Of a stretch of DNA of 64,000 bases, positions 17,857 through 25,809 are shown one piece after another. The DNA is taken from contig NZ_JAAONZ010000011.1 in the NCBI RefSeq assembly GCF_011602365.1, positions 103,849 to 167,848 on the forward strand. The letters run 5' to 3'. Origin of the DNA: Pseudomaricurvus hydrocarbonicus. GTDB taxonomy: Bacteria > Pseudomonadota > Gammaproteobacteria > Pseudomonadales > Cellvibrionaceae. Position 1 is the first letter of the stretch. Every line of letters starts with the position of its first letter. Both the position numbers and the translations under genes were made by a program. The notes beneath the pieces were generated by a model. That model did no database searches, was not told where the DNA came from, and was given only the letters and a program-made list of their open reading frames with translations.

Positions 17857-20310
17857 TCAGAAGCTGTAACGAGCTTCCAGCCCCCAAATACGCGGGGGTC
17901 CATAGATGAAAGCATCCAATCCCAGAGGTTGACTACTGATCGAACTGGAGAGTGCATACTCCTCGTCGGTCACATTGTTAACGAACAGCGCCAGATCAAC
18001 ACCAGTACCCCTAATACCATAGAGGTCAGCCCGGAGGTTTGTCAGGGAGTAGCCAGGTAATTTTGAGCCGGCTTTTTGGGCCTCTGATGTATCGTAGTAA
18101 TTGGCATTCAATACCAGTTCCGAGGCAATATCACCAAGAGGTATGGAGTACTTAATGTTTGCCTGGAGCACAGTATTACAGAAATTTAAGAACGGAATAG
18201 CACTGGGAATTTTGTCTTCGATAAATGCATTCGATTGAGCATAAACCTTATCAATATCGGCATCTTGGATAGTCGCATTGAGGCGGATACTCAGGTTCTC
18301 TGTTACCAGAGCCATGAATTCCAAATCAACACCATCGACACTGGTATCACCTACGTTCAGAACGATGGCTCCACCAGTGGGGTCATTCAATGCATTACAG
18401 TCACCGTCGGGATCGAGGCCTGCTACTGCTGTACCCGTTGGTGAAGTACACGCTCTACTGGTAGTCACGCCACCTGCCAAGTCACCCTGAGCATTTGTGT
18501 ACTCGCCATAAAAATACGAAATGTTGGTTCGTACTGGAATACCAGCAATATTCCAGTCGGCCTTCAGACCTAACTCGATATCATCAACTTCTTCCGGCTC
18601 AAAGGTTTGGTGCTGTGCAAGTTCACCACTGAAAATAGGTCCATTAGCGCCACCGGCCCGGTAACCATGACGAATCACCCCGTAAGTGAAAATATTGTCG
18701 GTTACATGCCAATTCAACCCTACAGACCAAGTGGTGGCATTGGATTTTTGATTAACTTCCGCCGAATTTACGATAACGCTGGTATCGTTATTTTTACAGG
18801 CGGATTCATTAAAAAAGGTGGGGTCGGAGCCCAGCCAGGCAGGGACTGCATCAGAGCCCAAACAGAGATTGAAATCATCTTCAGTGTAACGAATTCCGGC
18901 TTCCATTGACAAAGTATCCGTCAGCGCGAACTCACCATGCACAAAGACAGCTTTAGATTCTTCGGTTAGAAAAAAGTGCTGCGCACCACCATTGGTATAG
19001 CCTGTCTCAAAACCAGGAATCAGGGTATGATACTGGGTCTGTGCGACAGTGGTGGCGTTGATTTGACCCACACCATCCGGCTCTGACTTCAGATAAAAAG
19101 CACCGACAATCCAGTTAAGTTTGTCATCAAACGAGATCCCTCGTAACTGCAATTCATTACTTAATTGTTTGGTCCGATCAATGAGTCGAGCTTTAACAAT
19201 CGATGTCTGTGAATCCACAAAAGCCGGACCAAATGCACTAGATAATCCCGCCTCAACCACTGGACTTGTGTAGGTACCCAAACCATCAATATTTGGTGCG
19301 TAGTCCAAGTCGGTAGTTTGATAGCCAAACAGGTTCATCAAGGTAAGATTGTCGTTAAACGTATACTCGGTACGGTTAACAATGACTTTGCGTTCGTTCT
19401 TTTCGTGCTGGTCAAAGGCTGAGTCGTTATATCTTGGTCCAAGATCTTTTAATCGCATCACGTCATTTTTAACTTGGTCAGCGATACCCAGCTGGTTCAA
19501 AGCGGATGGTTCATATGTTGCTACCGGGTGAACTCCGAACCCGTCGTTATCACTTTTGGAGTAGTCGTAAATAAAGGTGTTGGTTAGATTACCGAATTCT
19601 GCCAACAGCGAGAAACGGAAGGCCTCGGTATCCACTGCATCCAGGTCATCTCCCACACCAATATTTTTGGTGTAGCCATCACGTAAATTTTTGTCTGCTG
19701 CGATTCGCATAGCCAGCTTATCTTCCAACAAAGGTATATTCAGTGCGCCCTGAATTCGACGTGCATTATAACGTCCCAGGGTGACGCCACCATATCCGCC
19801 CAATTCGTAACTTGGAGCGTTAGGTGAGTACAAAATAGCACCGCCAGTGGTATTACGACCAAACAGGGTACCTTGTGGACCTTTGAGAACCTGAATATTG
19901 GACATATCAACTTGCGGCACTGCACTGCCCCAGGCGGGTTGAGGCACTTCGGCAAAATAACTGACCACCGCCGGCGAGGTGGTACCAATCAATCCTTTCG
20001 ATTGACCACGAATAACATACAGTGGGTTCTGAGGTCCGCCACTGCCAGCCAGGAAGACACCTGTTACGGCCTGTTGTAAATCGGTTGTTGAAGTGATATT
20101 TGCTTCACGCAGGGCATCATTGTCAAGTACAGCAACTGTAACGGGAACTGATTGAGTACTTTCTTCTACTCGGCGGGCGTTGACAATAATTTCTTCCAGG
20201 ACCAACGTTTCTCTGCTGCCCTCTGCCGCGTATGACTGCGAAGAAATAGCCGCAATACTACTGCTAAGAATACAGAGACCAAATGAAGCAGCTCTTTTTT
20301 GTATAGACAT
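17857..20310 (-). CDS. TonB-dependent outer-membrane receptor 2
   Basis: 817 residues: signal peptide ending near SQSYAAEG, TonB-box-like LVLEEIIVNARRVEESTQ, plug hallmark IQVLKGPQGTLFGRNTTGG, and a 22-strand-type barrel ending in ARYSF. AGAGGAAAGAG precedes the ATG. It is monocistronic, with a terminator downstream and nearly 1 kb of decayed DNA upstream. The ligand is unknown; like receptors 1, 3 and 4 it belongs to the group common near degradation genes for aromatic or lipid compounds. Cys pairs in the extracellular-loop region (two CxxxN-type loops at mid-barrel) are present. Confidence 0.93.
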   Translation of the reverse strand: MSIQKRAASFGLCILSSSIAAISSQSYAAEGSRETLVLEEIIVNARRVEESTQSVPVTVAVLDNDALREANITSTTDLQQAVTGVFLAGSGGPQNPLYVIRGQSKGLIGTTSPAVVSYFAEVPQPAWGSAVPQVDMSNIQVLKGPQGTLFGRNTTGGAILYSPNAPSYELGGYGGVTLGRYNARRIQGALNIPLLEDKLAMRIAADKNLRDGYTKNIGVGDDLDAVDTEAFRFSLLAEFGNLTNTFIYDYSKSDNDGFGVHPVATYEPSALNQLGIADQVKNDVMRLKDLGPRYNDSAFDQHEKNERKVIVNRTEYTFNDNLTLMNLFGYQTTDLDYAPNIDGLGTYTSPVVEAGLSSAFGPAFVDSQTSIVKARLIDRTKQLSNELQLRGISFDDKLNWIVGAFYLKSEPDGVGQINATTVAQTQYHTLIPGFETGYTNGGAQHFFLTEESKAVFVHGEFALTDTLSMEAGIRYTEDDFNLCLGSDAVPAWLGSDPTFFNESACKNNDTSVIVNSAEVNQKSNATTWSVGLNWHVTDNIFTYGVIRHGYRAGGANGPIFSGELAQHQTFEPEEVDDIELGLKADWNIAGIPVRTNISYFYGEYTNAQGDLAGGVTTSRACTSPTGTAVAGLDPDGDCNALNDPTGGAIVLNVGDTSVDGVDLEFMALVTENLSIRLNATIQDADIDKVYAQSNAFIEDKIPSAIPFLNFCNTVLQANIKYSIPLGDIASELVLNANYYDTSEAQKAGSKLPGYSLTNLRADLYGIRGTGVDLALFVNNVTDEEYALSSSISSQPLGLDAFIYGPPRIWGLEARYSF

Positions 20311-20452
20311 TTTCTCTTTCCTCTTTGCTTTTTTATATTAAGGAGAGTGATAAGCATTTAATTATTATTTGACACAACGAAATGTCTTTTCCATATCTGT
20401 TCCGCTCTCTGCAGCTAGACCTTCCACTCGAGGCATGACTTCTAACCCACTG

Positions 20453-20600
20453 AAAATGATCATTTTTTAGGTCTACGCCTGAACTCCCTGCCCTTCTATG
20501 CTACTACCAGCCGCTTATCAAAAAGAGCGAAATAGCAGTGGATTGAAGCGCGAACAGCACTTGAACAGATACTTTATAGTGACACATTTACAAAATGTGT
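20453..20600. promoter_or_regulatory. Two perfect palindromes upstream of TonB receptor 2
   Basis: AAAATGATCATTTT (20453-20466) is a perfect 14-bp palindrome, and ACACATTT-ACA-AAATGTGT (20582-20600) is a perfect inverted repeat with 8-bp arms. Both lie 140-290 bases upstream of the receptor start in AT-rich DNA and are candidate regulator sites. Confidence 0.4.
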
Positions 20601-20649
20601 GTAAATAAAATAAAGGTCTAATAAATTTAATGCTCATCTATAATTCTAA

Positions 20650-20799
20650 TATCAGGCCTTCTTATCGGCTTCCAAACCAATAATTGACCCTAATGGTGGC
20701 AAATTTCCTGAGGTGTCCAGCCTCTTAGAAGCATCACTTAATTCAAGACTTCAGACCTACATTGATGGTGTTCTTAGCTCTATTGCTTTGCGAGTATGA
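20650..20799 (+). pseudogene. Short remnant coding fragment, family unknown
   Basis: A 50-codon open stretch ends at the TGA at 20797 and reads protein-like in its second half (IIDPNGGKFPEVSSLLEASL, then NSRLQTYIDGVLSSIALRV). It has no ATG and no ribosome site. I take it as the 3' end of a lost gene. Confidence 0.3.
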
Positions 20800-21283
20800 A
20801 CTTGCGAGGGGCGAGACTTACCGGAGATGAGAACCAAACTATTCTGGAGATGGCTTAACTCCCTGATAGCTTTTACATTTTAGGACATGGGGATTCTCAT
20901 CATAAACCTGGAAGCCTCTGCGACGCTTGAGTTGGATGCTTAAAATCCTGCAAAAAGTTTACGACAGCTTACCTACCACACTTACCGTGTCGACAGTCGA
21001 GCTGAATTTTTAAGCACTTGATATCAACATTTCAGAAACTGGACGCCATTCCACGCACAAGAGCAAGTGGGGTCAGATTCGGCTCAGATTAATGAATGAA
21101 TTGACAGCATGTTTGGAGACAACTTTTGTATGCACCACCCTGACCTCGGGCTCTCGGATTACAACTTTTATAGGCGGACCCAGGAAACTTCTTTGCTGAG
21201 TATTTTCAATAATAAATCATTTCATTAAATATATTGAACAACTTGTAAGCAAAGGGATTTTATTAGTTTATTATTTATTCCAG
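20800..21283. other. Spacer without a recognisable gene
   Basis: No gene is seen. Around 21066-21080 the sequence GTGGGGTCAGATTCG resembles the GGGGTCAGA-type tag often found beside REP-associated (RAYT) transposase repeats, but there is no transposase frame. The stretch is AT-rich and unstructured. Confidence 0.35.
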
Positions 21284-21743
21284 CTACTTTCGTGCACATT
21301 TCCGGTAAGTGTGTGGCGTCACACCTGTCCACTTTTTAAATTCTCGAATAAAAGTGCTCGCTTCTGAAAAACCGGTATGAGATGAGATCTTCTCGATGGA
21401 ATCGCTGGACTGAACCAAGCATCGTATGGCTATATCCCTACGCAGCTGATTTTTAAGATCCATATAACCAATACCCTCCCTTCCAGATATCGACAGAGTT
21501 TTTTGGGATGGATTGCAAGCATTTCAGAAACTTCCACCAGCGTTGGTAATTCCTCTAGGTTTTACGCAAAATAGTTTGGACTTTGGTCGTCCAACTTTGC
21601 TGATAATAATCATTGATGAGGATATTCAGGAGTGGTTGTTTCAAAAATTACCCCAAGCCTACCGGGATCTGGGTAATGGGCATATCCATTAGCGCGCGAT
21701 CTAAAAAAATAGTGCATTCTGCTTGCTCAAAAAGTTTGGCCAC
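21284..21743 (-). pseudogene. Decayed AraC-family regulator
   Basis: Read on the minus strand, pieces of one AraC/OruR-type protein follow in order but in changing frames: CTIFLDRALMDMPI (effector domain) from about 21743; an in-frame TAA near 21650; LLNILINDYYQQSW; then LPTLVEVSEMLAIHPKKLCR in another frame; and finally SSHTGFSEASTFIREFKKWT with GVTPHTYRK in the frame from 21463 to the stop at 21284. The last piece is the second helix-turn-helix of the AraC domain. One internal stop and at least two frameshifts make it non-functional. Confidence 0.82.
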
Positions 21744-22048
21744 TACTTACCCCAGAGAGTGAATATAATACTGCCATGCAGTAAAAAAATGGACCAAGGA
21801 AAGCTTGAGCTATCCCTATCCCACTAATTTTAACCAAGGCAATAACATCCGATTGCGAAAGCATAGCTCATTTGATGGCAAGATGGGTCAAACCGACACT
21901 TTGTTAATCTTTCCTTGGCCCGGGACCAATGAGGCCGTCCAAGTGATAAAGACCAAAGTGTGCAGATTCTATCAGGGCAAGAGAAACTTATTTCTCAATA
22001 ACAGTCCGGATATATGGCAGCAATCCACTGTTTACCGTCAAAATAACT

Positions 22049-22088
22049 CGCCTTGCAAACCCGGATGGGTTCATGTGTGGGCAAGGCG
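22049..22088 (-). terminator. Hairpin downstream of the DUF6573 gene
   Basis: CGCCTTGC and GCAAGGCG form an 8-bp stem with an inner AACCC/GGGTT pairing, 18 bases after the stop at 22106. On the minus strand it is followed by AGTTATTTTG, a weak T-rich tail. Confidence 0.45.
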
Positions 22089-22105
22089 CCGAAGTATCAG
22101 CAACT

Positions 22106-22531
22106 TTAATCTTCATGAGGCATTAAAATCGTGACCACCGGTTCCCCGTCATCACCAGGGCCCACGATCAACTTTAACGTCACTTCCTGAGGCTCCAGTG
22201 TACTTCCGTCACTGGGCACCCGATACAGCGTAAAGGTCATACGATCTTTGGGAACGGCTGCACGACGGATCACAAAAACCGCCATGAACAACACGTCCCA
22301 CAATCGACCGTCTTCATCCTGACATACCTGGCTGCGGTTACGCTGTTCGTCCCAAGACACGCAGTCTCGCCACACCGAATGCGTCAGTGCCACCGGCCAT
22401 TGCAATCCGGCTTCCCGGGCCATGGTCGTGACGTCGATTAAAACCCCGTCAGCGATGGCCTCGGCTCGGCTGTAACTTGACACCAATGGACCAAACACGG
22501 CTTCTAACGAACGGCTTTTGGTTTTCTTCAT
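22106..22531 (-). CDS. DUF6573 family protein
   Basis: 141 residues, soluble. Conserved-looking blocks are SSYSRAEAIADGVLIDVTTM and EAGLQWPVALTHSVWRDCV near the N-terminus, then LFMAVFVIRR and a C-terminal VVTILMPHED. I recognise it as a DUF6573-type protein, common on plasmids and integrative elements; its biochemical function is not known. The ribosome site GGGAG lies 7 bases before the ATG but is one arm of a perfect 12-bp inverted repeat. GC content and context differ from the AT-rich DNA to its left, fitting the island. Confidence 0.75.
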   Translation of the reverse strand: MKKTKSRSLEAVFGPLVSSYSRAEAIADGVLIDVTTMAREAGLQWPVALTHSVWRDCVSWDEQRNRSQVCQDEDGRLWDVLFMAVFVIRRAAVPKDRMTFTLYRVPSDGSTLEPQEVTLKLIVGPGDDGEPVVTILMPHED

Positions 22532-22533
22532 AA

Positions 22534-22595
22534 CAGAACTCCCTACAGGAATGACCCCGTTAGGGAGTTCTGCCCCAGTGAGCCTTAGAACTCCC
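22534..22595 (-). promoter_or_regulatory. Three-element leader able to form alternative hairpins over the ribosome site
   Basis: In transcript order on the minus strand: GGGAGTTCT (22595-22587), its complement AGAACTCCC within 22572-22561, and GGGAGTTCT again within 22545-22534, which contains the ribosome site of the DUF6573 gene. The middle element pairs perfectly with the last over 12 bp (loop 15) and with the first over 9 bp (loop 15). The two hairpins exclude each other: one hides the ribosome site, the other frees it. Confidence 0.6.
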
Positions 22596-22675
22596 CAATG
22601 GGTTGATTGAGTGAACAGGGTTTAATACGGAATGCATTTATTCAGCCGAAAACCGTTGTTGTTACGGGCTCCGCC

Positions 22676-22791
22676 GCCCTCGTCACTACCCCGCTTCGCT
22701 TGCCAGTGACGAGGGCAACACCCGAAAGGCTTCGCCTCGCGGCACCCAACTCTACTCTCGCACCAGGTGGTTCCAGTGGAACCACCTGGTG
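22676..22791. repeat. Cluster of long perfect palindromes
   Basis: GCCCTCGTCACT (22676-22687) is repeated inverted at 22705-22716 (12 of 12, loop 17). A near-continuous palindrome with 15-bp arms around one central base spans 22761-22791 (arm CACCAGGTGGTTCCA). Part of it, CTGGAACCAC, recurs just after at about 22795-22804. No gene is seen between 22596 and the IS element. Such structures fit a replication, transfer or recombination site, but no specific type is recognised. Confidence 0.5.
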
Positions 22792-23031
22792 ACACTGGAA
22801 CCACGTCGACAGGCACAGCATTTTAGGCAGTGTCTAGCGTCGAGATTTAGAACCATTCATATTCAGTTGGTTGTAACCAGTCTTTGCATAACATACAGGC
22901 ACAACCGAAGCTTGGATGTCTTGATCTAGTGGACACTGCGAGAACAGTGTGGTGTGTTAAACGCATGCTGTAACAGGGAGTTCATTCTCACCCCCTCGGT
23001 ACTAGTCCGATAAATTCTTACCAAACTATTA

Positions 23032-23054
23032 GACGACAATTAACCTGACCGGTC
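23032..23054 (+). repeat. IS21 left inverted repeat
   Basis: GACGACAATTA followed by ACCTGACCGGTC. It matches the right end read in reverse complement except at the fifth base and a three-base block. Confidence 0.75.
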
Positions 23055-23118
23055 GGCGACAACCATCTTGGCCGGTTGATCTGATAAGGTCCGGCACTGA
23101 TTCTACAAGGAGAAATCA

Positions 23119-24630
23119 GTGTCCGGTAAGCGCATTACAGATCAACAAATCAGGTTATATATGACTGAACGAAAACAAGGCCGGACACAGATCGCCGCAG
23201 CCGCCAAAGCCAGCATCTCAGAGCGTACCGCACGTCGTATTGAGACTGGACAACTCACCACCGAGCCCGCGCCTAAGCGTCATTGGCGTACCCGCAAAGA
23301 CCCTTTGGCCGATGTCTGGGACTGTGAACTGGTGCCCATGCTTGAGGACAACCCTGAACTCCTGCCAATGACGCTCTTTGAGTACCTTTGCGACAATTAC
23401 CCCGGACAGTATGACAACAGTATCCTGCGCACTTTGCAGCGTCGAATCAAAAGCTGGAAGGCCAAGCATGGCCCGGCCAAAGAGGTTATGTTCCGCCAAA
23501 CCAAAGAGCCTGGGCGCTTAGGTCTCTCGGATTTTACCCAACTGAAGGGCATCACCATCACGCTGTTGGGGCAGGTCTTCTGTCACCTTCTGTACCATTA
23601 TCGTCTGACGTTCAGCGGCTGGTGTTACGTCAAAGTGATTTGTGGGGGCGAGAGCTTTACCGCGCTCTCCACCGGACTCCAGAATGCCCTGTGGCGCAGC
23701 GGCGGGGTGCCGCTTGAACACCGTACGGACAGCCTGAGTGCTGCCTTCAACAACTTGGCAGAGAAAGAACAGCTCACGGAGCGCTACCAAGATCTCTGCC
23801 GGCATTACCACCTTAAACCCACCCGCAACAATCCGGGGCAAAGCCATGAAAACGGAGCCATCGAATCTCCACACGGCCATTTAAAGCGCCGTATCAGACA
23901 AGCACTGCTGCTGCGAGGCAGCTACGATTTTGCGTCCCTGGAGGATTATCAAGGCTTTATTGATGGAGTGGTGAGCAAGATTAACCGGCAGAACCGCTCT
24001 CGCTTTGAGCAGGAACGCCCGTATCTACAACCGCTACCCAAACGCCGTACACAGGACTATGCCGAGCACCGGGTGCTGATCAGCCGCAGCAGCACCTTCG
24101 ACCTCCGGCGCGTGACTTACACCGTACCCTCACGCTTTATCAGCGAGCGGCTCTATGTTCAGCTTTATGATGAGCGCCTGGAACTGTTTCACGGTCACGA
24201 GAAAGTGCTGGTCTTGCCCAGGGCCTATGCCTCTAAAACTCAGCGTGCACGACAGGTTGATTATCGTCACGTCATCGACTCGCTCGTCAAGAAACCTCAG
24301 GCGTTCCGTCACTCGCAGTTGCGTGATGATCTTCTCCCCGGCCCGGATTACCATCGGATCTGGAGGCATATCGATGAGACCTTGCCACCGCATAAAGCCT
24401 GTCGTTACATTGTCCGACTGCTACATCTGGCAGCCACTGAGCAGTGCGAGTCTGCTTTGGGGCGTTATGTGCTCAAACACATCGACCGCGGGGAGCTCCC
24501 CAGCGAGCTGCAATGCCGTAAGCACTTCAGCGGTGACGCCACCGTCGTGCCGCTGATCGTGACGAAGCAACACGCTTTGGGTGATTACGACCAGCTGCTT
24601 AATCGCTCACAGGAGGTGCATCATGGCTAA
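23119..24630 (+). CDS. istA: IS21 family transposase IstA
   Basis: 503 residues from a GTG start with GGAG upstream. The N-terminal helix-turn-helix (QIAAAAKASISERTARRIE) recognises the IS ends. The DDE integrase-type core shows Asp in LGLSDFTQL near residue 137, Asp in EHRTDSLSAA near 207, and Glu in HENGAIESPHGHLKRR near 250. It catalyses the strand transfer steps with IstB as ATPase helper. It appears intact. Its end overlaps the istB start by 8 bases. Confidence 0.96.
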   Translation: MSGKRITDQQIRLYMTERKQGRTQIAAAAKASISERTARRIETGQLTTEPAPKRHWRTRKDPLADVWDCELVPMLEDNPELLPMTLFEYLCDNYPGQYDNSILRTLQRRIKSWKAKHGPAKEVMFRQTKEPGRLGLSDFTQLKGITITLLGQVFCHLLYHYRLTFSGWCYVKVICGGESFTALSTGLQNALWRSGGVPLEHRTDSLSAAFNNLAEKEQLTERYQDLCRHYHLKPTRNNPGQSHENGAIESPHGHLKRRIRQALLLRGSYDFASLEDYQGFIDGVVSKINRQNRSRFEQERPYLQPLPKRRTQDYAEHRVLISRSSTFDLRRVTYTVPSRFISERLYVQLYDERLELFHGHEKVLVLPRAYASKTQRARQVDYRHVIDSLVKKPQAFRHSQLRDDLLPGPDYHRIWRHIDETLPPHKACRYIVRLLHLAATEQCESALGRYVLKHIDRGELPSELQCRKHFSGDATVVPLIVTKQHALGDYDQLLNRSQEVHHG

Positions 24631-25384
24631 TATTGCATCCCTGCCGGTGTTGCTGAAGGAGTTGAAACTGGCCAGCTTTTCTAAGCACTGGGAAGACTTG
24701 GCGCAGAAGGCGCTGGATGAGCAGTGGCTCTCCCAGACTTATCTAGCGGCCTTGTGTGAGCAAGAGGCCGCCGAACGTTATCAGAAGCGCCTGCACCGCT
24801 TCACCCGTGAGGCGCAGTTACCACCGGGAAAACACCTGAGCCAGTTTGACTTTACCGCGGTCAGCAACATCAACAAAAACCAGATCACGGCGCTGACCCA
24901 GCAACGTCAATGGGTCAAGCAGGCAGAAAACCTCCTGTTGTTCGGTGCCAGTGGTGTTGGTAAAACCCACTTGGCCTGCGGCCTTGGTTACGCCCTGATC
25001 GATCAGGCGATACGGGTAAAATTCACCAGTGCCACCGCTATCGTGCAAAGTCTACAGCAGGCCCGAGAAGGTCTCTCCTTGGCAGAGGCACTTACCCGCT
25101 TGGATAAGTATGCCGTACTGATCGTGGACGACATTGGCTATGTAAAAAAGAGCAGTCAAGAGACTCAGGTGTTGTTCGAGCTGATCGCCCATCGGTATGA
25201 GACCGGCAGTTTAATTATCACCTCGAATCAGCCCTTCAGTGCCTGGGATCAAATCTTTGACGACAACATGATGACAGTCGCCGCCATCGATCGGTTGGTG
25301 CATCACGCTACCATCCTTGAGGTGAAAGGTGAGAGTTATCGCAAGAAGGTATCCATGAAAAGGAGGGAGCACATCGAGAATTAA
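24623..25384 (+). CDS. istB: IS21 helper ATPase IstB
   Basis: 253 residues from the ATG at 24623, preceded by AGGAGG; this start is chosen over an upstream one because of the ribosome site. Walker A is FGASGVGKTHLACG near residue 110 and Walker B is VLIVDDIGYV near 172, as in DnaC-like AAA+ ATPases. It selects target DNA and activates IstA. Intact, so the element may still be able to move. Confidence 0.96.
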   Translation: MANIASLPVLLKELKLASFSKHWEDLAQKALDEQWLSQTYLAALCEQEAAERYQKRLHRFTREAQLPPGKHLSQFDFTAVSNINKNQITALTQQRQWVKQAENLLLFGASGVGKTHLACGLGYALIDQAIRVKFTSATAIVQSLQQAREGLSLAEALTRLDKYAVLIVDDIGYVKKSSQETQVLFELIAHRYETGSLIITSNQPFSAWDQIFDDNMMTVAAIDRLVHHATILEVKGESYRKKVSMKRREHIEN

Positions 25385-25425
25385 CGTCAATTAAACAAAA
25401 TCAACCGGTCAGGATAATTGACGCG

Positions 25426-25448
25426 AACCGGTCAAACTAATTGACGTC
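25426..25448 (-). repeat. IS21 right inverted repeat
   Basis: In reverse complement GACGTCAATTA then GTTTGACCGGTT, pairing with the left end at 23032. Confidence 0.75.
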
Positions 25449-25572
25449 GGATACCAAACCCATTTATCCATTTGCTAAACATTCTTTTTTGTTAAAAGCT
25501 TTTGCTCGGTGCTACTGTTGATTACACGCTCTTACTTCAGGGCCTTCTAACCAGAAAATATGGAGAGCACCA

Positions 25573-25809
25573 ATGGAAACGGCACACACAGTTCGACCCC
25601 GCACAACCCTCATTAATCGCAAAGCTCTTTTGAAGATAGTTCCTTTATCGGATCGATCGATTTACAACATGGAAAAACGTGGAGACTTTCCAAAACGCAT
25701 TGTACTCACCAGCCGAAATGTCGCCTGGGACTTAAACGAAGTGGAAGAGTGGATTGAAGCCAGAAAAGCATCAACCGATAAGGCCTATCGTCCTGGTAAG
25801 GAATTCTGA
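25573..25809 (+). CDS. AlpA family regulator / excisionase-like protein
   Basis: 78 residues with a MerR/AlpA-like winged helix: LINRKALLKIVPLSDRSIYN, then the FPKRIVLTSRNVAWDLNEVEEW wing segment spread over residues 38-60. AlpA-type proteins control integrase expression or excision of P4-like elements. It is convergent with the integrase gene, the two 3' ends overlapping by 25 bases, which supports one functional module. Confidence 0.85.
   Translation: METAHTVRPRTTLINRKALLKIVPLSDRSIYNMEKRGDFPKRIVLTSRNVAWDLNEVEEWIEARKASTDKAYRPGKEF

Larger units (their letters stand above)
23027..25451. mobile_element. IS21-family insertion sequence, complete
   Basis: The element contains istA and istB and is bounded by related inverted ends: left GACGACAATTA...TGACCGGTC from 23032, right (reverse complement) GACGTCAATTA...TGACCGGTT ending at 25448. 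Further internal GACCGGT/GGCCGGT repeats occur at both ends, as expected for IS21 transposase-binding repeats. The 8-mer TACCAAAC occurs just outside both ends (23019-23026 and 25452-25459) and is the likely target duplication, giving an element of about 2.4 kb. The exact terminal bases are uncertain by a few positions. Confidence 0.88.

Noticed and set aside
21805..22134. 109-codon plus-strand frame overlapping the end of the DUF6573 gene
   Set aside because: Translation is not protein-like and runs antisense into DUF6573; a 10-bp inverted repeat (21794-21803 and 21909-21918) inside it is more notable but weak.
22676..22791. Integron attC site
   Set aside because: Symmetry is too perfect and the conserved attC core ends are not visible; no integron integrase is present.
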